A DNA stretch of 36,123 nt. Origin: Vibrio penaeicida (GTDB lineage: Bacteria; Pseudomonadota; Gammaproteobacteria; Enterobacterales; Vibrionaceae). Shown piece after piece: positions 9,399 through 18,150 of the stretch. The DNA lies in NCBI RefSeq assembly GCF_002933855.1, contig NZ_BFAQ01000070.1:1-36123 (forward strand), read 5' to 3'. The position numbers and the translations under genes were made by a program. The notes beneath the pieces are model-generated. The model searched no databases and was not told where the DNA came from. It saw nothing but the letters and a program-made list of their open reading frames with translations. Position 1 is the stretch's first letter. Each line of letters opens with the position of its first letter.

Positions 9399-9995
9399 TT
9401 AATGTTGAACAATGGCATCCCAGCTGGCTTCAATCGCCGCTTCTAATGCATCATCATCGAGTTGAAAGATCCCTAAGGCATGTTTGCGAGCAAGCGTGAC
9501 ACCTACTTCCAAACTAAGACCAGATAAAATGGGGTTATCCAAAGGCTTGAGCACCCCTTGTTGTTTACCTTCCGTGAACATTTGATCCACTTTGGCAAAC
9601 ATTTTTCGTTCAAGTTCCCTAATATTCACATGAGCTGGCGTAGGAAGGGATTCGTATTGAGTCCGATTACAAAGCGTGCTTCCTTCCGTGCAGGCCAAGT
9701 GCCAGATGTTGAGCCACATGATGCGAAAACGTTGTTTCAAAGGCATGTCATTATCTACGTTGGCTTGCACAACATCAGCGATACGCTGAGAAACCATTTT
9801 TCTCAATTCAATCAATAAATGGTCTTTATCATCGAAATGGCGATAAATGGTTCCAGCGGCAACACCAGCTGATTGTGCAATCTTTTGCATTGATATGCCA
9901 TGAAAGCCTTCTTCTGCGAGCAAATTTTCTGCGGCCCGCAATATTTTCAATCGCTTATCGTTACCAATCTGCTTTTCACTGGGCATTATATACAT
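9399..9995 (-). CDS. vexR: TetR-family repressor of the efflux operon (VexR-like)
   Basis: A 198-residue TetR regulator. The DNA-binding domain is at about residues 14-60 (ILRAAENLLAEEGFHGISM, then GVAAGTIYRHFDDKD). The C-terminal ligand-binding domain is family-typical in length. It is the first gene of the regulator-adaptor-pump operon, and a perfect 18-bp palindrome lies 10 bp upstream of its start, so it probably represses itself and the pump. A second ATG at 9986 would remove three residues. Neither start has a strong ribosome site. Confidence 0.88.
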   Translation of the reverse strand: MYIMPSEKQIGNDKRLKILRAAENLLAEEGFHGISMQKIAQSAGVAAGTIYRHFDDKDHLLIELRKMVSQRIADVVQANVDNDMPLKQRFRIMWLNIWHLACTEGSTLCNRTQYESLPTPAHVNIRELERKMFAKVDQMFTEGKQQGVLKPLDNPILSGLSLEVGVTLARKHALGIFQLDDDALEAAIEASWDAIVQH

Positions 9996-10005
9996 TACTC
10001 AAATG

Positions 10006-10023
10006 TGAATGAACGTTCATTCA
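10006..10023. promoter_or_regulatory. Perfect palindrome, probable TetR-family operator
   Basis: TGAATGAACGTTCATTCA is an 18-bp perfect palindrome between the divergent vexR-like and rep genes, close to the vexR start. This is the size and place expected for a TetR-dimer operator. It could also affect rep transcription, since it lies 140 bp from that start. Confidence 0.8.
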
Positions 10024-10163
10024 TTATAATTCCAACCCTATATATGTATGCAACAACTAATTTGCAATCCTATGTATTTTTTGCCGAGTAATTTCTTATT
10101 GGTATAAATATGAGGAGAGAATTACACTATGCTCCCGAGATCGCATTCGAAAGAGACCCCGCA

Positions 10164-12179
10164 ATGAAGCTGAACCCCAGACAAGATGAAGCCGTGAAAT
10201 ACGTATCAGGTCCCTGCTTGGTACTGGCAGGCGCTGGCTCTGGTAAAACTCGAGTTATTACCAACAAAATTGCTTACTTGGTTCAGCAGTGTGACTACAA
10301 AGCGCGGAATATTGCAGCGGTTACTTTTACCAATAAAGCCGCCCGTGAAATGAAAGAGCGTGTTGGTCAAACTTTGGGTAAGCATGAGTCAAAAGGGTTA
10401 ATGGTTTCAACGTTCCATACGCTGGGTTTAAATATCATTCGTCGAGAATACAAAGCGTTGGGGTTAAAAGCGGGCTTTTCTCTGTTTGACGATCAAGACC
10501 AGTTAGCGTTATTAAAAGAGCTCACTGAAAAACAGATCGATGGTGATAAAGATTTACTCCGTTCCTTACTGAGCCATATTTCTAACTGGAAGAACGACAT
10601 GCTTTCGCCTGCTCAAGCTATTGAACGAGCTAGAGGGGAGCAAGAGCAATTGTTTGGGCGCTGCTTTGATATGTATCAGAAGCAAATGAAAGCCTACAAC
10701 GCATTGGACTTTGACGATCTTATTGCGCTGCCTGTATTTTTGCTGAAATCGAACGAAGACGTTCGTCAACGCTGGCAAAGTCGCATTCGTTATTTGTTGG
10801 TTGATGAATACCAAGACACCAACACCAGTCAGTATGAACTGGTTCGTTTAATCGTCGGTGAGCGCGGTCGATTGACCGTGGTAGGCGACGATGATCAGTC
10901 GATCTATTCATGGCGCGGGGCAAAGCCTCAGAACCTCGTGTTATTAGGGGAAGATTACCCCAACCTTCGCCTAATCAAACTAGAGCAAAATTATCGTTCA
11001 ACCAGTCGAATTTTACGTAGTGCGAATATTTTGATTGCCAATAACCCGCACGTTTATGAAAAAAAGCTGTTCTCTGAAATTCCAGATGGCGAAATGCTCA
11101 AGGTTCTGACCGCAAAGAATGAAGAGCATGAAGCGGAAAAAATCACGGGTGAACTGATTGCGCATAAATTCCTGAATAGGACAGATTACAAAGACTACGC
11201 AATTTTGTACCGCGGCAATCATCAATCTAGGTTGATTGAAAAGTCGCTGATGCAAAACCGAGTGCCTTATAAGATCTCTGGTGGTACTTCCTTTTTTGCT
11301 CGCTCAGAAATCAAAGACATTATGGCTTACCTTCGTGTCCTCGTGAATCCAGATGATGATAATGCTTTCTTGCGAATCGTAAACACCCCAAGGCGAGAGA
11401 TTGGACCGGTCACATTGGAGAAATTGGGTAGCTACGCCAACATGCGAGGAAAAAGCCTGTTTGAAGCCAGCTTTGAACTTGGACTAGAGCAGCATCTCAC
11501 TGGGCGTGGTTTAGAAAATCTGCGCAAGTTTGTGCAATGGGTGGTCGCTATATCCGACAATGCGGAGCGAGGCAATACGGTTGAGGCGGTGCGTTCTCTG
11601 GTGAGAGACATTCATTATGAAGACTGGTTGTACGAAACGTCACCCAGCCCGAAAGCCGCTGAAATGCGGATGAAGAATGTGTCGGATTTATACAGCTGGA
11701 TAGTGGCGGATCTCGAAGGAGACAACTACGACAATGAAGAAAAAACGTTAAAAGAAGTGGTTCAGCGGCTTACGCTTCGCGACATGATGGAGCGAGGTGA
11801 AGACGACGATGATGCCGACCAAGTTCAATTGATGACTTTACATGCTTCTAAAGGGTTGGAGTTTCCGTATGTCTATTTACTTGGTGCAGAAGAAGGCATC
11901 TTACCGCACCAAACCAGTATCGATGAAGAGAACGTAGAAGAAGAAAGGCGGCTAATGTACGTAGGGATAACACGTGCACAGAAAGAGCTCACGTTTACCA
12001 TGTGCCGTGAACGCCGACAATATGGGGAGCTGATCAAACCTCAACACAGCCGCTTTCTCGATGAACTGCCATTTGATGATGTGGAGTGGGAACAAGCTAA
12101 AAAGAAAGTCTCACAAGAAGAAAGAATGGAAAAAGGTCAGGCGCATATTGCCAATTTGAAAGCGATGTTCAAAAAGTAG
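10164..12179 (+). CDS. rep: ATP-dependent DNA helicase Rep
   Basis: A 671-residue UvrD/Rep superfamily 1A 3'-5' helicase that helps replication forks pass protein blocks. The Walker A GAGSGKT is at residues 23-29. Other motifs read in order: TFTNKAAREM (Ia), DEYQDTN (II), GDDDQSIYSWRGA (III), LEQNYRS (IV), LMTLHASKGLEFPYV (V) and YVGITRAQ (VI). I chose the ATG at 10,164 because MKLNPRQDEAV matches the start of E. coli Rep; an upstream ATG at 10,110 adds 18 atypical residues. Linkage of ilvYC to rep is shared with E. coli. Confidence 0.97.
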   Translation: MKLNPRQDEAVKYVSGPCLVLAGAGSGKTRVITNKIAYLVQQCDYKARNIAAVTFTNKAAREMKERVGQTLGKHESKGLMVSTFHTLGLNIIRREYKALGLKAGFSLFDDQDQLALLKELTEKQIDGDKDLLRSLLSHISNWKNDMLSPAQAIERARGEQEQLFGRCFDMYQKQMKAYNALDFDDLIALPVFLLKSNEDVRQRWQSRIRYLLVDEYQDTNTSQYELVRLIVGERGRLTVVGDDDQSIYSWRGAKPQNLVLLGEDYPNLRLIKLEQNYRSTSRILRSANILIANNPHVYEKKLFSEIPDGEMLKVLTAKNEEHEAEKITGELIAHKFLNRTDYKDYAILYRGNHQSRLIEKSLMQNRVPYKISGGTSFFARSEIKDIMAYLRVLVNPDDDNAFLRIVNTPRREIGPVTLEKLGSYANMRGKSLFEASFELGLEQHLTGRGLENLRKFVQWVVAISDNAERGNTVEAVRSLVRDIHYEDWLYETSPSPKAAEMRMKNVSDLYSWIVADLEGDNYDNEEKTLKEVVQRLTLRDMMERGEDDDDADQVQLMTLHASKGLEFPYVYLLGAEEGILPHQTSIDEENVEEERRLMYVGITRAQKELTFTMCRERRQYGELIKPQHSRFLDELPFDDVEWEQAKKKVSQEERMEKGQAHIANLKAMFKK

Positions 12180-12240
12180 GTTTATTAAGAACTTTGCACC
12201 TGAGGTTACTTGGGTGTACGCCAAGATCGAGCCAATACAA

Positions 12241-12274
12241 AAAAGAGCAACTGCCTTTCGCGCGTTGCTCTTTT
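12241..12274. terminator. Bidirectional terminator between rep and cytochrome c5
   Basis: AAAAGAGCAA pairs with TTGCTCTTTT around a 14-base GC-containing loop. Terminal A/T runs on both strands let it end both convergent genes. Confidence 0.85.
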
Positions 12275-12294
12275 GGTTGAGGTTCTTTCGGTCG

Positions 12295-12708
12295 TTACAA
12301 ACCTTCGATCATATGGTTAATTGCAGCGACGATTTCTTCATCGGAACAATCCATACACGCGCCTTTTGCTGGCATTGCGTTGAAACCATTGATGGCGTGA
12401 TCTGTCATCACATCCATACCTTGGGCAATACGCGCAGCCCATTGTCCTGCATCTCCTTTAATCGGTGCTCCACTGACACCAGTACCGTGGCATGCTGTAC
12501 AGAATACATTGTAAACTGAAGCGCCATCTCTGGGACCTTTAGGTTCTGCTGAAACAGGCTCGCTTCCAGCAAGGTACACCTGACCAACAGGCTTAATACG
12601 ATCTGAAATCGCATCGTATTCTTCTTGGCTGACTTTGGCTGCAAAAGAGAAACTTGAGAAGGTGATTGTAGCAGCCAATAGGCCAATAATTCGACGTGAC
12701 ATATCCAT
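12295..12708 (-). CDS. c5-type cytochrome c
   Basis: A 137-residue secreted monoheme cytochrome. The signal peptide is about residues 1-23 (RRIIGLLAATITFSSFSFA-A). The heme site is CTACH. The distal Met lies in FNAMPAKGACMDCS, a segment with the cysteine pair typical of cytochrome c5. It carries electrons in the periplasm, probably to terminal oxidases or reductases. A second ATG two codons in is an equal start candidate. It is convergent with rep and shares its terminator. Confidence 0.9.
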   Translation of the reverse strand: MDMSRRIIGLLAATITFSSFSFAAKVSQEEYDAISDRIKPVGQVYLAGSEPVSAEPKGPRDGASVYNVFCTACHGTGVSGAPIKGDAGQWAARIAQGMDVMTDHAINGFNAMPAKGACMDCSDEEIVAAINHMIEGL

Positions 12709-13023
12709 TACTCGCTATACATTTCCAGGCATTGATAAATACGATGTTTATCTTTATTTGGTTTGTTATTCACCTAAGCTGTTGTCAGAGAGTGTTCACA
12801 GACACACGGTTTATCAAAAAATACCGTAAACGATGCCTTTCCCTGTCGAAACTTAAGTATTTTGATTGTCTAGGTGTGAAACACCTGTTAAATCATTATA
12901 AATAATAGGTGATTATAGCGACTCAAGTTGTTGCAATAAACAACAACTTGTTCGCGACATGGGTTTAATCACATCTCAATTGCCGAAAAAGGCAACAATC
13001 AATAAAAAAACTGCAAAAAACAC
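12709..13023. other. Intergenic region between cytochrome c5 and the tRNA array
   Basis: No convincing gene. It contains the cytochrome promoter side, a perfect 10-bp inverted repeat at 12,924-12,950 and a small hairpin (TTGCC-GAAAAA-GGCAA) at 12,980-12,995. Confidence 0.6.
12924..12950. repeat. Perfect 10-bp inverted repeat
   Basis: CAAGTTGTTG and CAACAACTTG around a 7-base loop CAATAAA. No T-tract follows on either strand, so an operator or RNA hairpin is more likely than a terminator. Confidence 0.55.
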
Positions 13024-13052
13024 TAGACGACACTTTGTGATATACGTATTAT
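13024..13052 (+). promoter_or_regulatory. Candidate sigma-70 promoter of the tRNA array
   Basis: TAGACG (13,024) and TATTAT (13,047) are spaced by 17 bp, followed by a GC-rich discriminator and the first tRNA 22 bp downstream. The match is imperfect, but the position is right. Confidence 0.5.
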
Positions 13053-13073
13053 TCCACTCCGCCGATAGGGCAT

Positions 13074-13150
<77 letters not shown>

Positions 13151-13190
13151 TCCGGATGCTTATGTAAATAGGTAATATTGGCAAAATAGT

Positions 13191-13267
13191 GGTGGCTATA
13201 GCTCAGTTGGTAGAGCCCTGGATTGTGATTCCGGTGGTCGCGAGTTCGAATCTCGTTAGCCACCCCA
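13191..13267 (+). tRNA. tRNA-His (anticodon GTG), copy 1
   Basis: Acceptor GTGGCTA/TAGCCAC with the histidine-specific extra G-1 at 13,191 facing C73, anticodon GTG, encoded CCA. Identical to copy 2 at 13,471. Confidence 0.97.
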
Positions 13268-13351
13268 TTATTTCGGTAACCAAACCTAGTAATAGATGAA
13301 GGTTTCCAGTTTTGATTAAGTTCGAAACAAAACGCTCCTTTGGAGTATCGT

Positions 13352-13428
<77 letters not shown>

Positions 13429-13470
13429 CTATTTCAATAGTTGTTGTTAACAGCTATGTAAAAAATTAGT

Positions 13471-13547
13471 GGTGGCTATAGCTCAGTTGGTAGAGCCCTG
13501 GATTGTGATTCCGGTGGTCGCGAGTTCGAATCTCGTTAGCCACCCCA
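13471..13547 (+). tRNA. tRNA-His (anticodon GTG), copy 2
   Basis: Same sequence as the tRNA-His at 13,191, including G-1. It marks duplication of a His-Pro pair within the array. Confidence 0.97.
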
Positions 13548-13599
13548 TTGATTTGGTAGCCTTTAGGGTTCCCAGTTTTGAAATCAAAACGAAATTTGT

Positions 13600-13676
<77 letters not shown>

Positions 13677-13685
13677 TTATTAGAA

Positions 13686-13713
13686 GCCTCGTCAGAAATG
13701 ACGAGGCTTTCTT
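13686..13713 (+). terminator. Terminator after tRNA-Pro copy 2
   Basis: GCCTCGTCA and TGACGAGGC around GAAA, followed by TTTCTT. The same hairpin type recurs after tRNA-Trp and at 13,801. Confidence 0.85.
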
Positions 13714-13774
13714 CGTTTTAATGGTTCCAAGCTGTATAGCACAAGGTCGTGGGCTGGAATGCCAGTCCAATCGT

Positions 13775-13792
13775 ATCCCTCTTCACCGACCA
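13775..13792 (+). pseudogene. tRNA-Pro 3' remnant
   Basis: ATCCCTCTTCACCGACCA repeats exactly the T-stem 3' strand, acceptor strand and CCA of the neighbouring tRNA-Pro genes, but no cloverleaf can be made from the sequence before it. It is followed by its own copy of the terminator, so it looks like the tail of a lost third tRNA-Pro. Confidence 0.75.
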
Positions 13793-13800
13793 CTATTAGA

Positions 13801-13830
13801 AAGCCTCGTTAGAAATAACGAGGCTTTTTT
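13801..13830 (+). terminator. Terminator after the tRNA-Pro remnant
   Basis: AAGCCTCGTTA and TAACGAGGCTT around GAAA, then six T. It is a diverged duplicate of the hairpin at 13,686. Confidence 0.85.
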
Positions 13831-14614
13831 GCATTTCAGCGAAATCAAATCTGAGCGTATTGGGTTAAAGGATGAGATATTAGCCCGCAGGAAGCTCTGT
13901 CGCCTTGGTCTCTCTTTATCCTTCATTATGATCAGAAATGATGAAATAAAGGTATAGGAGTGCCATCACTTCAAAATAGACCATACTTATTTTTCATTAA
14001 ACATCAATGTACTACTGAAATGAACCTAGGTTCTTACTGAAAAATGGGTTCTCTAACTTAAATTATGAGTACAAACGCTTTCTAACTAGTTTTATTTGCT
14101 GAAAATAAGTTCTCAAGCAATGATAAATACTTTTTATTTTTAAAGCTTAAAAACTGATTAGGATTATAATCCTAACACTTGCTTTCATTGCAATATTATA
14201 TTCGTGATATTTGGCTTTTGTATGGTATTTAATTCCATACAATCTTAATTATATAGGTTTTGTTTTTTATTTGTTAAAACTGTAGGCGAATAAAAATTCT
14301 TAAATGTGAATTGAGAATATCTTGTTAATTCGCATGTTTATTGTCGATGTATTAGCATACTCCCATGAAATACAAATGATAATTCTATTTTTTACGGCTC
14401 CTTGTTTGGAATTGTTAGTTTATTTTTTTGCATTATTATGCATTAATTCTGCTTTCCAAGCGGTGCTTAACGCACATTTATGCTTTGTTTGTTGCTTTTG
14501 TGTGAATTATTTGCCAAATTATTCGCCTGTTAAAAGCCGGATATAAAGCCGGATGAAGAATGGAATCAACTTACAGACAGGGCAGAAAACTGCCATAGCA
14601 GTAGAGGTCTGGTG
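13831..14614. other. AT-rich intergenic region without a supported gene
   Basis: About 780 bp, strongly AT-rich, with no ORF having both a good start and coding character. Visible structure: palindrome GAACCTAGGTTC at 14,022-14,033, two AAGCCGGAT direct repeats near 14,533-14,553, and a hairpin GGCAG-AAAA-CTGCC at 14,581-14,594, 20 bases before the next ATG, which may lie in the leader of the ABC-transporter mRNA. It probably contains that operon's promoter. Confidence 0.5.
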
Positions 14615-16330
14615 ATGTCACTATTAGAAGTTAAAAACCTTCGAATCGAATACCCGTCACGACATGGGGTTCATGCCGCCGTCAAATCGCTTTCTTTTAA
14701 TATAGAGAGAGGCGAAATTGTGGGCGTTGTGGGCGAATCTGGTGCAGGTAAGTCTACTGTAGGTAATGCCGTTATTGACCTACTTAGCCCTCCTGGTTTG
14801 ATTGCCAGTGGTGATGTATTCCTTGATGGGGAAAAAGTCTCGGGGCTAAGCCCTGAGCAAATGCGCAGCGTGCGCGGATCTAAAATTGGATTTATTTTCC
14901 AAGATCCTATGACCTCACTTAATCCTTTATTTACGGTTGAACAACAACTGAAGGAAACCATTCATGCCAACATGAATGTGTCAGATGCAGAAGCGTATGA
15001 GCGCTCGTTGTCTCTGATGAAACAAGTCGGTATCCCTCAACCTGAAAACCGCTTAAAGCAATACCCTCACCAATTCTCAGGCGGTATGCGTCAACGTGTT
15101 GTTATCGCAATTGCTTTGGCTGGTGAACCTGATTTGATCATTGCTGATGAACCAACCACCGCGTTAGACGTTTCTATCCAAGACCAAATACTTAGCCTTA
15201 TCCGCGATCTTTGCGTTGAGAAAAATGTAGGCTGTATGTTGGTTACACACGATATGGGTGTGGTGTCTAACGTGACGGATCGAGTTGCGGTTATGTACCG
15301 TGGTGATTTGGTCGAGTTTGGGAAGACATCGAAAGTCCTTGGTGACCCTGACCATTCTTACACACGCAGTTTGATTTCTGCGGTTCCCCGCTCTGATGTG
15401 AAGCTGGATCGCTTTCCTTTGGTGAGCTACATCGAAGAAGCGCACGAGATGGAACCATTGGATGTAAAAAATCACTGGTTAGGTCAAAGCCAAGACCACC
15501 GTGACTATACAGGTCCGCTACTGAATGTTGAGAACGTTAACCTACGATTTGTTACCAAAGACTCTTTCTTTGAAAGTCGCCGCGAATACGTGCAAGCATC
15601 TAACAATGTTAGCTTTGAAGTATTTGAAGGGGAAACGTTTGGTCTTGTGGGCGAATCGGGTTCTGGTAAATCGACTATTGCACGTGTTATCGCGGGCTTG
15701 TATGCGCCGAACTCTGGTAAGGTCACATTTGAAGGCATTGACTTAACCTCTCTGAAATCTGAAAACGAGCGCCGCCCGCTGCGTCGTCAGATGCAAATGG
15801 TCTTCCAAAATCCATACACTTCAATGAACCCAAGGATGAAAATCTTCGACATCATTGCAGAGCCAATTCGTTTCCATAAGTTGACACGAAATGAGCAAGA
15901 AACGAAGCAAATTGTAGAAGACCTCCTTGAACATGTTGGCCTTGGTAAAATGGCTGGCGTGAAATACCCACATGAATTTTCTGGTGGGCAAAGACAACGA
16001 ATTTCCATCGCTCGAGCATTGGCGACACGCCCTCGATTGCTTATTTGTGATGAACCCACTTCTGCACTGGATGTATCGGTACAGGCACAGATTCTCAACC
16101 TCCTCAAAGATCTTCAAGATGAACTAAATTTGACTATGCTATTTATCAGTCATGATTTGCCGGTAATCCGTCAAATGTGTGATCGAATTGGTGTAATGCA
16201 AATGGGTACTTTGCTCGAAGTCGCTCCAACGGAACAGCTCTTTAATGATCCGCAGCATGAGTACAGTAAGCAATTGATATCTTTGATGCCTGAGTTCACA
16301 GGCTTACGAGAAGACATTAAATCCGCTTAG
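14615..16330 (+). CDS. Oligopeptide/dipeptide-type ABC importer, fused double ATPase
   Basis: A 571-residue protein with two complete Opp/Dpp-type nucleotide-binding domains in tandem, equivalent to DppD and DppF fused (as in GsiA and YejF). Domain 1 has Walker A GESGAGKST, signature FSGGMRQR and Walker B IIADEPTTALD. Domain 2 (from about residue 300) has GESGSGKST, FSGGQRQR and LLICDEPTSALD. It powers import of the ligand bound by the next gene's product. ATG at 14,615 has AGAGG upstream; an in-frame GTG lies one codon earlier. The four-gene operon order ATPase, binding protein, permease, permease is complete. Confidence 0.93.
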   Translation: MSLLEVKNLRIEYPSRHGVHAAVKSLSFNIERGEIVGVVGESGAGKSTVGNAVIDLLSPPGLIASGDVFLDGEKVSGLSPEQMRSVRGSKIGFIFQDPMTSLNPLFTVEQQLKETIHANMNVSDAEAYERSLSLMKQVGIPQPENRLKQYPHQFSGGMRQRVVIAIALAGEPDLIIADEPTTALDVSIQDQILSLIRDLCVEKNVGCMLVTHDMGVVSNVTDRVAVMYRGDLVEFGKTSKVLGDPDHSYTRSLISAVPRSDVKLDRFPLVSYIEEAHEMEPLDVKNHWLGQSQDHRDYTGPLLNVENVNLRFVTKDSFFESRREYVQASNNVSFEVFEGETFGLVGESGSGKSTIARVIAGLYAPNSGKVTFEGIDLTSLKSENERRPLRRQMQMVFQNPYTSMNPRMKIFDIIAEPIRFHKLTRNEQETKQIVEDLLEHVGLGKMAGVKYPHEFSGGQRQRISIARALATRPRLLICDEPTSALDVSVQAQILNLLKDLQDELNLTMLFISHDLPVIRQMCDRIGVMQMGTLLEVAPTEQLFNDPQHEYSKQLISLMPEFTGLREDIKSA

Positions 16331-16351
16331 CGGGTTAATGAAAATGCAAAA

Positions 16352-16359
16352 CACAACAC
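16352..16359 (+). promoter_or_regulatory. CA-rich leader, candidate GcvB small-RNA site
   Basis: CACAACAC at 16,352 lies in a C/A-rich run (about 16,345-16,372), 48 nt before the binding-protein ATG. CACAACAY is the known pairing consensus for the R1 region of GcvB, a small RNA that represses dpp/opp-type transporters in gamma-proteobacteria. That GcvB acts here is inference. Confidence 0.5.
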
Positions 16360-16406
16360 AGACAACAACAAATAGGGATTTGGATTCCCGCATAAGGAGT
16401 TATGCA

Positions 16407-17960
16407 ATGAAAACCATAAAGACTAAGTTAGCAATGGCCCTAATGGCTGCAGGCTTAAGTTTCAGTGTTGCTGCGGCAGACATTACCGTTGCTTATGATG
16501 CCGACCCAGTATCACTGGATCCGCATGAGCAGCTGTCTGGTGGTACGATGCAATTGTCTCACATGGTGTTCGATCCTTTGGTGCGTTTTTCACAAAAGAT
16601 GGAATTTGAGCCGCGTCTAGCTGAGTCTTGGGATCGTGTTGATAACGAAACCATGCGCTTCAACCTTCGTAAAGGTGTGAAGTTCCACTCTGGCAACGAA
16701 TTGACTGCGGACGATGTGGTATGGACGTTTGACCGTTTGAAGTCTTCTCCTGACTTTAAAGGTATTTTTGCACCGCTTGTGTCTTTGACAAAAGTGGATG
16801 ACTACACAGTTGAAATCAAAACCGATGGTACTTACCCACTAGTCGAAAACGTAGCGACTTACATTTTCCCAATGGACAGCAAGTTCTACTCAGGCAAAAC
16901 CTCTGAAGGTAAAGACAAAGCGGAACTGGTTAAGCACGGTAACTCTTATGCGTCAGCCAACCTTTCTGGTACTGGTCCGTTCGTTATCACTTCACGCGAA
17001 CAAGGTGTGAAGGTTGAGTTTGAACGTTTTGACGGCTACTGGGATAAGTCTTCTCCAGGTAACGTTGATAAGCTGACTCTTGTTCCAATCAAAGAAGACG
17101 CGACGCGTGTTGCAGCTCTTCTTTCTGGCGATGTAGACATGATTGCGCCTGTTGCACCAAATGACTACAAGCGTATTCAGAAAGCAAAAGAAGTTGATCT
17201 GTACACAATGCCGGGTACACGTATCATCACTTTCCAAATGAACCAAAACAGCAACCCTGCGCTTAAGGATGCTCGTGTTCGTCAGGCGATTGTGTATGCA
17301 ATCAACAACGAAGGTATCACTAAGAAAGTTATGAAAGGTGCAGCAACGGCTGCTGCTCAGCAAAGCCCAGTAGGCTACGCGGGCTTCAATGACGATCTTA
17401 AGCCTCGTTATGACCTGAAAAAAGCAAAACAGCTAATGAAAGAAGCAGGCTACGAAAAAGGCTTCAATCTTTCTATGATGGCACCGAACAACCGTTACGT
17501 GAACGATGACAAAATCGCTCAAGCAACGGCTGCGATGCTTTCTAAAATCGGTATCAAAGTTGACCTGAAAACCATGCCTAAAGCGCAGTACTGGCCTGAG
17601 TTTGATAAGTGTGCAGCGGACATGCTAATGATTGGCTGGCACCCAGATACGGAAGATTCCGCGAACTTTACAGAGTTCCTAGCGATGACGCGTAATGCTG
17701 ATACGGGTAAAGGTCAGTACAACTGTGGTCACTACGGTAATGCTGAAGTTGATAAGCTGGTTAACGAAGCGAACAAAGAAACCGATTTGACTAAGCGTAA
17801 CGCGATGCTGAAGCAAGTAGAGGAAATCCTTTACAACGACGCAGCGTTCGTTCCTCTACATTGGCAGGACCCTTCATGGGCTGCGAAAGGCAATGTGGAA
17901 ATTGGTCCTATCGTTAATGGTATGAACTTCCCTTACTTTGGCGACTTGGTTGTTAAATAA
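16407..17960 (+). CDS. Extracellular solute-binding protein, family 5 (peptide/nickel type)
   Basis: A 517-residue periplasmic binding protein. A clean signal peptide is at residues 1-24 or so (MKTIKTKLAMALMAAGLSFS then VAAA-D). The mature start DITVAYDADPVSLDPHEQ and the segment LRKGVKFHSGNELTADDVVW are typical of the DppA/OppA family. It captures di- or oligopeptides, or a related ligand, for the neighbouring ABC importer. Ligand identity cannot be read from sequence. I chose the ATG at 16,407 because it has AAGGAG and begins the signal peptide. An upstream in-frame ATG at 16,338 would add 23 polar residues encoded by the CA-rich leader. Confidence 0.93.
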   Translation: MKTIKTKLAMALMAAGLSFSVAAADITVAYDADPVSLDPHEQLSGGTMQLSHMVFDPLVRFSQKMEFEPRLAESWDRVDNETMRFNLRKGVKFHSGNELTADDVVWTFDRLKSSPDFKGIFAPLVSLTKVDDYTVEIKTDGTYPLVENVATYIFPMDSKFYSGKTSEGKDKAELVKHGNSYASANLSGTGPFVITSREQGVKVEFERFDGYWDKSSPGNVDKLTLVPIKEDATRVAALLSGDVDMIAPVAPNDYKRIQKAKEVDLYTMPGTRIITFQMNQNSNPALKDARVRQAIVYAINNEGITKKVMKGAATAAAQQSPVGYAGFNDDLKPRYDLKKAKQLMKEAGYEKGFNLSMMAPNNRYVNDDKIAQATAAMLSKIGIKVDLKTMPKAQYWPEFDKCAADMLMIGWHPDTEDSANFTEFLAMTRNADTGKGQYNCGHYGNAEVDKLVNEANKETDLTKRNAMLKQVEEILYNDAAFVPLHWQDPSWAAKGNVEIGPIVNGMNFPYFGDLVVK

Positions 17961-17978
17961 GCGGAATCTTCACCACTT

Positions 17979-18008
17979 ACGCCAGATAAGCGCTTGCTTG
18001 TCTGGCGT
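17979..18008 (+). promoter_or_regulatory. Stem-loop between binding protein and permease genes
   Basis: ACGCCAGA and TCTGGCGT pair, with a second inner stem AAGC/GCTT. No T-tract follows. In such operons an intergenic hairpin often protects the binding-protein mRNA and lowers permease expression; that role is inferred here. Confidence 0.55.
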
Positions 18009-18150
18009 ATCATTAGAACAACCAACAGTCGGTGAATTTTAAATAGATTCGTCTATTTTGGTGCTTGGCTTTTTCTTTCAGCCGAGCCTAGTGCCACTTT
18101 TGAGGCTGAAGGGTATTACATGAAAGTCATGGAAAGTTAAGGGGCAAGGA

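Noticed and set aside
14322..14546. 74-codon hydrophobic ORF in the AT-rich gap
   Set aside because: TTG start, no ribosome site, and a Phe/Leu/Cys-rich composition expected from AT-rich noncoding DNA.
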